64,000 bases of DNA from an uncultured cyanobacterium (GTDB lineage: Bacteria > Cyanobacteriota > Cyanobacteriia > PCC-6307 > Cyanobiaceae): NCBI GenBank assembly GCA_903917565.1, contig CAIXBB010000046.1, positions 1 to 64,000 on the forward strand, read 5' to 3'. Positions within the stretch are counted from its first letter, which is position 1. The number at the start of each line of letters is the position of its first letter. This document shows positions 26,510 to 35,566 of this stretch, piece after piece. Under the pieces are notes generated by a model. That model had not been told where the DNA came from. It saw only the letters and a program-made list of their open reading frames with translations, and did not search any database. A program made the position numbers and the translations under genes.

Positions 26510-27992
26510 CGCCGCCGCGGGCAGCGGCGATCCAGCGCCAGGCCGCCGCCGCCAGGGCGATGCCGATCAGGGGCCCCTCGCCCCAGCGGACGTAGGGGGT
26601 GAGCCGCGAGCGCTGCTGCACGGTGAGCAGGCCAGTGGCGGGACGGCCGGCGGGCAGCTGCTCCAACACCCGTCCAGCGGCGTCCACCAGCAGGCTCGGC
26701 CCCGTGTTGGCGGAACTGACCAGCCAGCGGCCGGTCTCGATCGCGCGCAGCTGGGCAAGGGCCGCGAACTGCCCCTGCAACTGCTCGGGATAGGGATCCA
26801 GGTTGGCGCTGGCCAGCAGCCAGCGGGCCCCATCCCGACTGGCGGCGGCCAGGGCCGTCCCGTCGGAGAGCTCGTAGCAGATGGCCACGCCCACATCCCC
26901 TCCGGGCCTCGCCAGCAGGCGGGAGGCCGTTCCCGGCTCCAGGCCCCCCACCGCCGAGAGGCCGCTCCATCGCCACAGGTCCGCCAGGGGCACCCATTCG
27001 CCGAGGGGCACCACCCGGTGCTTGTCGATCCAGCGGCCTGGCTCGCGCTGGCCAGGCTCAAAGCGCAACAGGCTGCTGCGCAGCTCCGCGCCCTCGCGGC
27101 GGAAGCCGCCGCTGAGCACCTCCACCGGCGCCGCCTCCGGCAGGGTCTGGCCGAGGGCCAGGGATCCCTCAGGGAGCAGCACCCCCTGCACCGGCGGGTC
27201 GGCCGTGGCGGCACGCCGCTGGGCGAGGGCCAGCCGCTGCAGCAGCAGCCGCTGCTGATCGACCTCAAACTTCTGGCGGGTGGGAATGGCGGGTTGCAGC
27301 ACCAGCCAGCGCTCGGCCCTGCCGCCAGGGGCTGCGGCCTGGCCCAGCAGGGCCAGGCCGGCCAGATGGCAGGAGGCCACCAGCACCAGGGTGCTCAGCA
27401 GCCAGCGGTTCCTGTGGGCGGGCACCGCCAGCAGGGCCCGCCAGAGGCCCCAGCCGATCAGCAACTGAATGGCCGCCAGAAACCCTGCTCCCCCCAGGGC
27501 CGCCAGGCCCGCCAGGGCCCGATCCCCCGGCAGTGCCGCCGAGCCCAGCCCCAGCCAGAACAGGGGACCGCGGGCCAGCAGCACCTCCGCCAGCCCCCAC
27601 AGAGTCGCCGCCAGCAGCGCTGTGCTGGGACGTCCGGAATCGAGTCGGCCCACCAGCGCCGTCCAGGCCCCCACCAACAGAGCGGCGGCCAGGCCGATGG
27701 CCAGCCACAGCGCCAGACAGATCGGCAGGCTCAGGGGGCCGGGAACACCGATCCAGTCGAGGGGATGCAGCCACAGCAACCAGCGGTGGCTCACCAGCAC
27801 CGCCGCCAGCCCCCACAGGCCGCCGCGCCAGAACCTTTCCGGTGCGATGCCGCCGCGACTCCCCGTCAGGGACCAGAGCAGCACCAGGGCGGGCCAGAGC
27901 AGCCAGGGCCAGCCCAGGGGCGGCAGGGCCACACCCGCCAGAAGCCCGGCGGCCCCGGCGATGACCCAACCGGCACGCCGGTCATTGCCCAT
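26412..27992 (-). CDS. lnt: Apolipoprotein N-acyltransferase
   Basis: A 526-residue inner-membrane enzyme that adds the third acyl chain to lipoproteins. Six or more membrane helices fill the first 220 residues. The nitrilase-like domain follows with the catalytic triad regions LLPEGS (Glu), DKHRVVPLGEWVP (Lys) and GVAICYELSD (Cys). A final membrane helix and a Pro/Gly-rich tail end the protein; the tail is encoded antisense to the 3' end of the MscS gene. The length is normal for the family. Confidence 0.92.
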   Translation of the reverse strand: MGNDRRAGWVIAGAAGLLAGVALPPLGWPWLLWPALVLLWSLTGSRGGIAPERFWRGGLWGLAAVLVSHRWLLWLHPLDWIGVPGPLSLPICLALWLAIGLAAALLVGAWTALVGRLDSGRPSTALLAATLWGLAEVLLARGPLFWLGLGSAALPGDRALAGLAALGGAGFLAAIQLLIGWGLWRALLAVPAHRNRWLLSTLVLVASCHLAGLALLGQAAAPGGRAERWLVLQPAIPTRQKFEVDQQRLLLQRLALAQRRAATADPPVQGVLLPEGSLALGQTLPEAAPVEVLSGGFRREGAELRSSLLRFEPGQREPGRWIDKHRVVPLGEWVPLADLWRWSGLSAVGGLEPGTASRLLARPGGDVGVAICYELSDGTALAAASRDGARWLLASANLDPYPEQLQGQFAALAQLRAIETGRWLVSSANTGPSLLVDAAGRVLEQLPAGRPATGLLTVQQRSRLTPYVRWGEGPLIGIALAAAAWRWIAAARGGVIAPGAGGAEQGPLEGRRSRCPPTGKPPGSPD

Positions 27993-28060
27993 GGTCGCCT
28001 GGCACAGGAGGCGCCAAGGTCAAGAGAGAGTCACGCCGTTTCCTCAAGGAAACCTCTTTC

Positions 28061-28402
28061 ATGGACCAGGGCAATCTGCTGCAGATGCTGCTGCTGCGCG
28101 GCCTCGGCACCACCTCGCTGGTGGCCGACCGGCTCAAGTACGTCAGCCAGGAATGGGTGAGCAGCGGCCGCCTTGATCCCAACCACGCCTCCGCCCTGGT
28201 CGAAGACGTCATGCGCGCCCTGCGGGGCGAGACGCCGGAGGTGGAACAGCAGGCGGAACGCCAGCTGGAGCGCAACCGCGACCAGTTGCTGCAGGATCTG
28301 GGCCTGGCCCGCCAGCGGGAGCTGGACGAACTGCGCGGCCGCATCGATCGTCTTGAGCAGACCCTGCGCCAGCGTCAGAGCAGCGGCGAGAGCAGCGACT
28401 GA
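28061..28402 (+). CDS. Phasin-like coiled-coil protein
   Basis: A 113-residue protein: [40 protein letters not shown] and a C-terminal coiled coil ([20 protein letters not shown]). This layout is like short cyanobacterial proteins annotated as phasin-family or PHA-synthesis-regulator-like. Whether it binds polyhydroxyalkanoate granules is unknown; no PHA genes are in the window. It is the first gene of the run leading to the FKBP and sodB genes. Confidence 0.72.
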   Translation: MDQGNLLQMLLLRGLGTTSLVADRLKYVSQEWVSSGRLDPNHASALVEDVMRALRGETPEVEQQAERQLERNRDQLLQDLGLARQRELDELRGRIDRLEQTLRQRQSSGESSD

Positions 28403-28440
28403 TCGCACTGGCAGAATCGCCCCATCCAGGGACCTTCCGC

Positions 28441-29112
28441 ATGCGCGACATCCTGATCAGCTCGTTCGTCTGTGTTGCCTGCCTGATGCTGGCACTGGTG
28501 AGCCAACTGGTCTCCCCCTCGGTGGTGGAGGCGGCAGCGCCGCTCCCCGCCGACCAAGGCGCCCAGCAGGCCCTGGCCCGTTCCGGCCCCGCCACCGCGC
28601 CGGAGGCGCGCCCAGCCACCGCGCCGGAGGCGAGCCCCGCTGTGGCGGCCCCCCTCGAGCTCGACCCCGACGTCCCCAACCCCACCCTGTTCACCATGGC
28701 CCCCGATTCCTCCAGCGCCGACCTGGCCTCCACCGGCGCTGCGGCCCTGGGAGGGGAGCTCGTCTCCCCCACCGAGCGCACCACCCCCAGCGGCCTGCGC
28801 ATCACCGACCTGGCCCTGGGTGAAGGCGCCGAGGCCAGGAGCGGCCAGACCGTGGTGGTCAACTACCGCGGAACCCTCACCAACGGCAAGGAGTTCGACA
28901 GCAGCTACGGCCGCGGTCCCTTCAGCTTTCCCCTTGGCGCCGGCCGGGTGATCCGGGGCTGGGACGAGGGCGTGGCGGGGATGAAGGTGGGCGGCAAGCG
29001 CAAGCTGGTCATTCCCCCCGATCTGGCCTACGGCGAGCGCGGCGCCGGTGGCGTGATCCCCCCCAACGCCACCCTGGTGTTCGAGGTGGAACTGCTGGAC
29101 GTGAAGGGCTGA
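28441..29112 (+). CDS. FKBP-type peptidyl-prolyl isomerase, exported
   Basis: A 223-residue protein. An N-terminal hydrophobic segment ([20 protein letters not shown]) serves as signal or anchor. A low-complexity Pro/Ala linker (about 30-80) follows, then a single C-terminal FKBP domain (about 115-223) with [38 protein letters not shown] and [21 protein letters not shown]. It should speed proline isomerisation during folding in the periplasm or thylakoid lumen. The linker contains a tandem 24-bp repeat. Confidence 0.92.
   Translation: MRDILISSFVCVACLMLALVSQLVSPSVVEAAAPLPADQGAQQALARSGPATAPEARPATAPEASPAVAAPLELDPDVPNPTLFTMAPDSSSADLASTGAAALGGELVSPTERTTPSGLRITDLALGEGAEARSGQTVVVNYRGTLTNGKEFDSSYGRGPFSFPLGAGRVIRGWDEGVAGMKVGGKRKLVIPPDLAYGERGAGGVIPPNATLVFEVELLDVKG
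28591..28638 (+). repeat. Two tandem 24-bp copies in the FKBP linker
   Basis: Units 28591-28614 and 28615-28638 agree at 22 of 24 positions and encode ATAPEARP and ATAPEASP. The repeat lies in frame in the flexible linker, so copy number could change without disrupting the isomerase domain. Confidence 0.85.
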
Positions 29113-29181
29113 GCAACGGCGCTGCAGCGGCCTTCCCAAGGGTTGCGATCGTTACAATGGCCTTAGCCCCATCCCTCTCCC

Positions 29182-29781
29182 ATGGCTCACCAGCTGCCCG
29201 AACTGCCCTACGGCCTCGACGCACTCGAGCCGCATATCTCCCGGCAGACCCTCGAGTTCCACCACGGCAAGCACCACGCCGCCTACGTCACCAACCTCAA
29301 CAAGCTGATCGAAGGGAGCGACCTCGAAGGCAAGAGCCTTGAAGAGGCGATCCTGGCGGTCGCCGGTGATGCCGGCAAGGCCGGGGTGTTCAACAACGCC
29401 GCCCAGGTATGGAACCACAGCTTTTACTGGCAGTGCATCAAGCCCGGCGGTGGCGGCGCCCCCACAGGTGCTCTGGCCGAGAAGATCGCCGCCGATTTCG
29501 GCAGCTTTGAGGCGTTCACCGAGCAGTTCAAGGCCGCCGGCGCCACGCAGTTCGGCAGTGGCTGGGCCTGGCTGGTGCTCGATGGCGACACCCTGAAGAT
29601 CACCAAGACGGCCAACGCCGATCTGCCCCTCGCCCATGGCCAGAAGGCCCTGCTCACCATGGATGTGTGGGAGCACGCCTACTACCTCGACTACCAGAAC
29701 CGCCGTCCTGACTACATGACCACCTACCTCGACAAGCTGGTCAACTGGGATTTCGTGGCCGCGAACCTCGCCGCCGCCTGA
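29182..29781 (+). CDS. sodB: Iron superoxide dismutase
   Basis: A 199-residue enzyme that converts superoxide to peroxide and oxygen. Metal ligands are His27 (EFHHGKHH), His79 (VWNHSFYW), Asp161 and His165 (MDVWEHAYYLDYQN). AAQVWNHSFYW and the context FGSGWAWLV favour the iron form. No signal peptide is seen, so it is cytosolic. The stop codon abuts that of queA on the other strand (29781/29782). Confidence 0.95.
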   Translation: MAHQLPELPYGLDALEPHISRQTLEFHHGKHHAAYVTNLNKLIEGSDLEGKSLEEAILAVAGDAGKAGVFNNAAQVWNHSFYWQCIKPGGGGAPTGALAEKIAADFGSFEAFTEQFKAAGATQFGSGWAWLVLDGDTLKITKTANADLPLAHGQKALLTMDVWEHAYYLDYQNRRPDYMTTYLDKLVNWDFVAANLAAA

Positions 29782-30939
29782 TCACGCCCCAGGCGGCGCC
29801 ATCCCCCCGGGCCGTGCTCGTTCCAGCACGGCCTCGGGGGGAATCCACATCGCATCGCCAAAGGAGAAGAAGCGGTAGTTGCGCCTGATCGCCTCGGCAT
29901 AGAGGTTCAGCAGCCGGCGCCGGCCAACAAGCGCGCTCACCAGCAACAGCAGGGAGCTGCGCGGCAGGTGGAAGTTGGTGAGCAGCCCCTCCACCACGGC
30001 GAACCGGAACCCTGGCTGAATCACCAGATTCACCGGACCGGTGTGGGGCACCAGCTGGCCGCCGTTCAAGGTCGCCACCCCCTCCAGGCTGCGCACGCAC
30101 GTGGTACCGACGGCGATCACCCGCCCCCCCCGGGCCTGGCAGGCGGCCACGGCCTCCACCAGTTCCGGTCCGACTTCCACCCACTCGCCATGGAGTGTCA
30201 GCCGGCTGAGGTCTTCACTCTCCAGGGGCCGGAAGGTGCCCAGTCCCACGTGCAGGGTCACCGTGGCCCGCTGCACCCCCCTGGCCCGTAAGGCCTCCAG
30301 CAGCGCGTCGCTGAGGTGCAGGCCGGCCGTGGGGGCCGCCACCGCCCCGGGTCTGGCGGCATAGCGGGTCTGGTAGCGGCTGTCGTCCCTCCCTGCTTCG
30401 GGCTCGATGTAGGGGGGCAGGGGCATCGAACCGTAGCGCTCCAGCAGGGGCTCGATCGCGGCCGCATCGGCGCAGCCGGGCGGGAAGCGCACCAAACGGC
30501 CGCCGCTCTCCGGGTCGATCGCTTCGATCCGCACCGGCAGCGGCGGCTCCCGCTCCGCCACCACCTCAAGCACCTCGCCAAGGCGCAACCGCTTGGCCGG
30601 CCGTGCCAGGCACAGCCACAGGCCTTCGCCGCGGGGCTCCACCAGCAGCAGCTCCACCGCCCCGCCGCTGGCCCGCCGCGCCGCCAGCCTGGCCCGCAGC
30701 ACCCGGGTGTCGTTCACCACCAGCAGATCGCCGGGCTCCAGCTGCTCCACCAGGTCCCACACCGTGAGGTGGCGGGCAGCGGCGGCCTCCGCATCCACCG
30801 CGGCCGCGGCCTCCAGGGCCAAAAGGCGGGCGGCATGGCGGGGCTCCACCGGCCGCTGGGCGATCAGCGCCTCCGGTAACGCGAACGCGTAGCTGGAGAG
30901 AAGCCCGTCGGCGGGATCGGGGACGTCGGTGCTGGGCAC
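29782..30939 (-). CDS. queA: S-adenosylmethionine:tRNA ribosyltransferase-isomerase
   Basis: A 385-residue enzyme that transfers and rearranges ribose from SAM to make epoxyqueuosine in tRNA. Family motifs are SSYAFALPEALIAQRPVEPR, GDLLVVNDTRVLRARL, PLPPYIEPEAGRDDSRYQT, APTAGLHLSDALL, HVGLGTFRPL, and the late FHLPRSSLLLLVSALVGR. It is the last gene of a minus-strand run, 16 bp after pdhC. Confidence 0.95.
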   Translation of the reverse strand: MPSTDVPDPADGLLSSYAFALPEALIAQRPVEPRHAARLLALEAAAAVDAEAAAARHLTVWDLVEQLEPGDLLVVNDTRVLRARLAARRASGGAVELLLVEPRGEGLWLCLARPAKRLRLGEVLEVVAEREPPLPVRIEAIDPESGGRLVRFPPGCADAAAIEPLLERYGSMPLPPYIEPEAGRDDSRYQTRYAARPGAVAAPTAGLHLSDALLEALRARGVQRATVTLHVGLGTFRPLESEDLSRLTLHGEWVEVGPELVEAVAACQARGGRVIAVGTTCVRSLEGVATLNGGQLVPHTGPVNLVIQPGFRFAVVEGLLTNFHLPRSSLLLLVSALVGRRRLLNLYAEAIRRNYRFFSFGDAMWIPPEAVLERARPGGMAPPGA

Positions 30940-30955
30940 TGTGGAGAGACGATCC

Positions 30956-32293
30956 CTAGAGGGCCAGACTTTCGGGTCGGTTCTCGATCAGGTCGGCCAG
31001 ATCCTTGAGGAAGGCCGCCGCATGGGTGCCGTAGATGACGCGGTGATCGGCGGTGAGGTTCACCTGCATCTGGCGCCGCACGGCGATCGAACCGTCCTTG
31101 AGGGCCACCACCACGGGCCTGGAGGCGGCCACCGCCAGGATGGCACCGGTGCCAGGCGGCAGGATCGCGTCGAAGCGATCGACTCCGAACATGCCCAGGT
31201 TGGAGAGGGTGAAGGTGCCGGTGGTGTACTCCTCCGGTTTGAGCTGCTTGGAACGGGAGCGTGCCACCAGATCGGCCCACTGGCGCGACAGCGCATAGAG
31301 GTCGGTGTGGTCGGAGCCCGCCAGGACCGGTGTGATCAGGCCACCGTCATCCATGGCCACCGCCACCGCCACGTTGATGGCCGCCGGGTAGGCCATGCCC
31401 GCGTCGCCGGCCGACGCGTTCAGCTGCGGATGGCGGGCCAGGGTGACGCCCACCGCCTTGGCCAGCAGGGCCGTCATCGTGACGCCCTTGGACTTCACCT
31501 GCCTGTAGAAAGCGTCGAGCCGGTCGGTGGTGATCGTGTAGCCGACGTGGAAGCAGGGGACCACCAGGCTGGCGTTCATGTTGCGAATGACGGCCTGCTG
31601 CAGGGTGTTGAAGGCCACCGTCTCACCGGCGCGGCCGAAGGCCTGACCAGCGGGCGCGGCTGGGGCGGCAGCCGCGCCGTTGCCCGTGGCGACCGCCATC
31701 GCCGGAGCGTTGCCCTCGGCCACCCGCGGCACGCTCACAGGCTGTCCGGTGGCCAGCTCCACATCCTCGGCCTGGATTCTGCCGTTGGGTCCGCTGCCCC
31801 GCAAGGAGGCCAGGGCCACGCCCAGCTGGGCGGCCAGTTTGCGGGCCCGGGGGGTGGCCACCACACGGCCGTCGCCGGTGCTGGCCGCGACCGCCACCGG
31901 CACCGAAACGGGTGCTGGCGCTGGAGGGGCGGGAGCCGCAGGAGCTGGTTTGGGTGGGGCTGGGGCGGCCGCAGGCGCTGGGTCCAGGGCCGGAGCCGGG
32001 GCCGCCGCAGCCGGTGCTGGGGCCGCCGCCTTGGCCGCCGCGATCTCCGCTTCGGTCTCCACGATCAGACCGATCGTTTCTCCCACTGGAGCGGTGCTGC
32101 CCGCCTCCATGAGCACGGCGGCGAGGAAGCCCTCCTGAAAGGCCTCCACATCCATGTCCGCCTTGTCGGACTCCACCACGAGCACGGACTCCCCCCGTTC
32201 GACCCGCTCACCGGGCTTCTTGAGCCACTCCACGATCTTGCCCTCCGTCATGGTGGAGCTGAGGGCCGGCATGAAGATTTCGTGGGTGGCCAA
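30956..32293 (-). CDS. pdhC: Dihydrolipoamide acetyltransferase, E2 of pyruvate dehydrogenase
   Basis: A 445-residue E2. The lipoyl domain at 1-80 has Lys44 (ESDKADMDVE) as the lipoylation site, followed by an Ala/Pro linker (about 88-135), a peripheral-subunit-binding domain (VVATPRARKLAAQLGV...GPNGRIQAEDVE), a second linker and the catalytic domain. The usual HRxxDG active-site motif is HRVIYG here (His417, Tyr421), as in plastid-type E2. It feeds acetyl-CoA to fatty-acid synthesis. lipB, needed for lipoylation, is in the same operon. Confidence 0.94.
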   Translation of the reverse strand: MATHEIFMPALSSTMTEGKIVEWLKKPGERVERGESVLVVESDKADMDVEAFQEGFLAAVLMEAGSTAPVGETIGLIVETEAEIAAAKAAAPAPAAAAPAPALDPAPAAAPAPPKPAPAAPAPPAPAPVSVPVAVAASTGDGRVVATPRARKLAAQLGVALASLRGSGPNGRIQAEDVELATGQPVSVPRVAEGNAPAMAVATGNGAAAAPAAPAGQAFGRAGETVAFNTLQQAVIRNMNASLVVPCFHVGYTITTDRLDAFYRQVKSKGVTMTALLAKAVGVTLARHPQLNASAGDAGMAYPAAINVAVAVAMDDGGLITPVLAGSDHTDLYALSRQWADLVARSRSKQLKPEEYTTGTFTLSNLGMFGVDRFDAILPPGTGAILAVAASRPVVVALKDGSIAVRRQMQVNLTADHRVIYGTHAAAFLKDLADLIENRPESLAL

Positions 32294-32339
32294 CGGGGGA
32301 CTGCCTCTGTGATGGGGGGGATTTTAGGCGGCGGAAGGA

Positions 32340-32783
32340 TCAGCCCCCCTCGATCCCCTCGATCACACCGTCCCGCACCAGCAAGGACACCTGGAGCTTC
32401 TGCACCAGGTTGTCGCCCACCTGCACATCGCAGAAGCTCTCGATCTGCCCCTGCTCCACCACCTGCTCCATCTCCAGTTCCCGCACCTGGCGCTGCTGCT
32501 CCAGCACCTGACGCTTCTGCTCCTCGAACTCGGCGCGCTTGGCCGCCACCTGCTGCTGCACCGAACCCACCTGCTCCTGCACCCGTGGATCGAGGGGGTT
32601 GGCGCTCTGGCGGCGAATCTCTTCGATCAGCCGCTGCCCCTCCTGCTCCAGCTGGGCCAGCTGCTGATCGAAGTTGGTGAGGGCACTGCTGAGCTCACGC
32701 TCCGCATCTTCCTTCCAGCGCGGCGTCACCACGGCTCGCACCGTGATCGATCGCTTGATGTTCAGGCTGTTGCCGTCGGCCAT
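32340..32783 (-). CDS. YlqD-family coiled-coil protein
   Basis: A 147-residue protein of the YlqD family. A short N-terminal beta segment (LNIKRSITVRAVVTPRWKEDAE) precedes a long coiled coil (about 30-115) and a C-terminal beta segment (CDVQVGDNLVQKLQVSLLVRDGVIEGI). The function is unknown. It lies between aas and pdhC in the minus-strand run, with gaps of 71 and 46 bp. Confidence 0.85.
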   Translation of the reverse strand: MADGNSLNIKRSITVRAVVTPRWKEDAERELSSALTNFDQQLAQLEQEGQRLIEEIRRQSANPLDPRVQEQVGSVQQQVAAKRAEFEEQKRQVLEQQRQVRELEMEQVVEQGQIESFCDVQVGDNLVQKLQVSLLVRDGVIEGIEGG

Positions 32784-32854
32784 GGGACTGCAGGTGCAGG
32801 GCTCAGGCTCTCAGGCGACGGGCGCTCCGGTCAACCATGGCGTGCCCGCCGGCC

Positions 32855-34795
32855 TCATCCTTCGCCATAGAGCGCGGCGATGGCGGCCTGGTCCCGGTCG
32901 CCGATGCGGTCCCGCCGTTGCTTGAGGGTCTGGGTGAGCAGGCCGTTGTCGATGCTGAAGGGCTCCACCAGGGCCACGCCCCCAAGCCGTTCGTCCGGGC
33001 GGGAGCCCGGTCGGGCCGCCAGCAGGCGATTGCACTCGCGGCTGAGGGCCCGCAGCAGGGCCGGATCAGCGCTGGCATCGGCCTTTGGGCCCGGCAGATT
33101 GGCCTCGGCCGCGAAGGCCTGCAGGGCCTCCGCCTTCGGCACCACCAGGGCACCGAGCTGTTTGCGGTCCTGGCCCACCAGCATCACCTGCTCCACCAGC
33201 GGCGACGCCACCAGGGCCTCCTCCAGGGGGCCGGGCTCGATGTTCTCGCCGCTGCTGAGCACGATCGTGTCCTTGGCCCGGCCTGTCAGCACCAGGGTTC
33301 CATCCGCCAGCAGCAGGCCCAGATCGCCGGTGTCGAACCAGCCCTCCCCATCCAGCACCTTGGCCGTGGCCTCGGGCTTGTTGTGGTAACCCGCCATCAC
33401 CTGGGGGCCTTTCGCCAGAACGAGCCCCCGCTCACCGACAGGAAGTGTGGCCCTGCTGGCTGGGTCCACCACCTTCAGGGCGGTGTCCGGCAGGGGCAGC
33501 CCGGCGCTGCCGCGACGGTTGCTCCAGGGTCTCCGGCAGGCGAGCACCGGGCTGGTCTCGGTGAGCCCGTAGCCCACCAGCAGTTCGATGCCGACGGCCT
33601 CGAAGAAGCCATCGACATGGATGGCCAGGGCACCGCCGCCGCTGATGGCGGTGCGCAGCCGACCACCCACCAGCTGGCCGCGCACCTTTGGCCACAGCAG
33701 GGCACCGGCCGTCGCGTGCAGGGGCCAGATCAGCAGCGCACCCGCCGCGGCCAGGAACCGACCGGCGGGGGTTTCCTGGTTCAAGGTCAGATTGAGGGCC
33801 ACCCGCCGGCGGCGGTGGAAGGCCCGGCTGGCGGCGAGGGCGCCACGCAGGAGGCGCTGGCGGGAGGACGGCATGGCCGCCAGGGCGTCCTCGAAGCCGG
33901 AGAGCAGGGCCTCCCACAGCCGCGGCACGCTGATCAGGTACTGGGGGCGCACCTTCTGCAGGTCGGAGCGCAGCTGCTTGAGGGTGGTGTAGGTCTGGCG
34001 GCAGCCACAGCTCAGCAGGAAGTATTCAGCGGTGCGCTCGTAGGCATGCCAGATCGGCAGCACGGACAGCACGTGATCCCCCGGACTCGGGGACACCGCC
34101 ACCCCGAGGGTGCCCAGCTGATGCAGCAGGTTGGCGTGGCTGAGGGGCACCCCCTTGGGCTGGCCCGTTGTGCCGGAGGTGTACAGGAGGGTGGCCAGCC
34201 GCTCGGGCCCCCCCTTGGGAGAGGCAGGCAAGGGCCTGGACGCACCACGGGCCAGAAACGCCTCCCAGGTGAGGCAGGGCAACACCCCCGGGGCGGTGGG
34301 CGCCTCACCCTCCAGCAGCAGCACGAAGCGCAGCCGCTCAAGGGCCAGCCCATCGAGCGCCAGGCGCTGCAGCAGGGCGGCCGACTCCAGCACCAGGCCC
34401 ACGGCGCCGGCGTCCTCAAGGATGTAGCGCAGCTCCTCGGCCGGAGCCGCACTGCCACGCACGGCATCGGCCGCACCGGCCCGCATCAGCCCCTGGTCGG
34501 CCACGAGCCAGCGGGGGCCGTTTTCTGCGAACAGGGCCACCACATCGCCATCGGCCACCCCGAGATCGGCGAAGGCCGCCGCGGCCCGGTCGATCGCCTG
34601 GCGCAAGGCATCAAACCGCAGCGATTCCGGATGGCGGCCATGGGGCGCGTCCAACGCCACCTGGGAGCCATAGAGGCGCTCGAGTTCAGGCCAGAGGCCC
34701 TCCAGACCCTCGAGCTGGCTCCAGTCACGGCGGCTGGCAAGGGCAAGGCGGTCCTGGGTGCTGCCGCTCCAGTGGATCTCGGCTCTGGCGTTCAT
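32855..34795 (-). CDS. aas: Long-chain acyl-ACP/acyl-CoA synthetase
   Basis: A 646-residue AMP-forming enzyme. The phosphate loop LLYTSGTTGQPKGVP, the adenine motif GYGLTETSPV, and GWFDTGDLG with the hinge and the late TGRAKDTIVLSSGENIEP all fit the fatty-acyl synthetase branch. In cyanobacteria the single enzyme of this kind is known to charge free fatty acids onto acyl-carrier protein, recycling membrane-derived acids. It probably does so here, though specificity cannot be read from sequence. It lies 27 bp after lipB. Confidence 0.9.
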   Translation of the reverse strand: MNARAEIHWSGSTQDRLALASRRDWSQLEGLEGLWPELERLYGSQVALDAPHGRHPESLRFDALRQAIDRAAAAFADLGVADGDVVALFAENGPRWLVADQGLMRAGAADAVRGSAAPAEELRYILEDAGAVGLVLESAALLQRLALDGLALERLRFVLLLEGEAPTAPGVLPCLTWEAFLARGASRPLPASPKGGPERLATLLYTSGTTGQPKGVPLSHANLLHQLGTLGVAVSPSPGDHVLSVLPIWHAYERTAEYFLLSCGCRQTYTTLKQLRSDLQKVRPQYLISVPRLWEALLSGFEDALAAMPSSRQRLLRGALAASRAFHRRRRVALNLTLNQETPAGRFLAAAGALLIWPLHATAGALLWPKVRGQLVGGRLRTAISGGGALAIHVDGFFEAVGIELLVGYGLTETSPVLACRRPWSNRRGSAGLPLPDTALKVVDPASRATLPVGERGLVLAKGPQVMAGYHNKPEATAKVLDGEGWFDTGDLGLLLADGTLVLTGRAKDTIVLSSGENIEPGPLEEALVASPLVEQVMLVGQDRKQLGALVVPKAEALQAFAAEANLPGPKADASADPALLRALSRECNRLLAARPGSRPDERLGGVALVEPFSIDNGLLTQTLKQRRDRIGDRDQAAIAALYGEG

Positions 34796-34822
34796 GGGCG
34801 GCCGGCGCGGTGCAAAGCAAGA

Positions 34823-35503
34823 TCAGGATTCTCCCAGTCCTTCCTCCGGTCCCGGCGGCCGCAGGGTCAGGCCGAAGCGGCGGGCGAAGGCCGCCAGCAG
34901 CAGCGGGGCCACCTGCTCCGGGGTGAGGGAGGGCCGCCAATCCACCAGCCGTCCCACCGGCCGGCCGGCCAGACCGCAGGGAACGATCGCCTGGAAGCCC
35001 TCGAGGGAGCCGTTCACATTGAGGGCCAGGCCGTGCTGGCTGATCCAGCGGCGGGCGCCGACACCGATCGCCGCCAGCTTGCGGCCCTCCAGCCACACCC
35101 CGGTGAGACCCTCGCCGCGCTCCCCCTCCAGCCCCAGCTCCGACAGCACGGCCAGCACCACGTCCTCGAGGGCCCTCAGATAGAGGTGCAGGTCACCGCC
35201 GTGGCGCTGGAGGTCGAGCACCGGATAGAGCACGAGCTGGCCGGGCCCGTGGTGGGTGACCTCCCCCCCCCGATCAATGCGGTAGAGGGGCAGGGGCGGG
35301 TGATCCGGGTCGAAGTCGAGGTGACGCAGGCTGGCCCCCCGTCCCAGGGTGTAGCAGGGGGTGTGCTGCAGCAGCAGCACGGCGTCGGGGGCGGAGGGAT
35401 CCTCGAGCCGGCGACGCTGCAGACGGCGTTGCCAGTCCCAGGCCAGCGGAAAGGGCACCGGGGCCCTGGCTTCAAAAAGAATTGCGGGAGTGTTGGGGGC
35501 CAT
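34823..35503 (-). CDS. lipB: Octanoyl-[ACP]:protein octanoyltransferase
   Basis: A 226-residue enzyme that moves octanoate from ACP to lipoyl domains, the first step of protein lipoylation. Motifs are [17 protein letters not shown], the catalytic Lys142 ([11 protein letters not shown]) and Cys176 ([13 protein letters not shown]). It leads the minus-strand operon that also encodes PdhC, a lipoylated target. Its start is 63 bp from the divergent hpf gene, so the two share a short control region. Confidence 0.94.
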   Translation of the reverse strand: MAPNTPAILFEARAPVPFPLAWDWQRRLQRRRLEDPSAPDAVLLLQHTPCYTLGRGASLRHLDFDPDHPPLPLYRIDRGGEVTHHGPGQLVLYPVLDLQRHGGDLHLYLRALEDVVLAVLSELGLEGERGEGLTGVWLEGRKLAAIGVGARRWISQHGLALNVNGSLEGFQAIVPCGLAGRPVGRLVDWRPSLTPEQVAPLLLAAFARRFGLTLRPPGPEEGLGES

Positions 35504-35520
35504 GGACCTGCGTTCCTAGC

Positions 35521-35552
35521 CTGGGGGTGCCCCAGAGCCAGAATTCCTCTGG
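35521..35552 (+). promoter_or_regulatory. Two competing hairpins in the hpf leader
   Basis: CTGGGG (35521-35526) can pair with CCCCAG (35530-35535). Alternatively CCAGAG (35532-35537) pairs with CTCTGG (35547-35552). The two share bases 35532-35535 and cannot form together. The second takes up two bases of the likely ribosome-binding GGAG (35551-35554), so folding could control hpf translation. Confidence 0.35.
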
Positions 35553-35566
35553 AGAAGCGCATCCGT

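Noticed and set aside
32837-35566. 900-codon extension upstream of hpf
   Set aside because: Shadow of aas and lipB on the other strand. The hpf start at 35567 matches the family.
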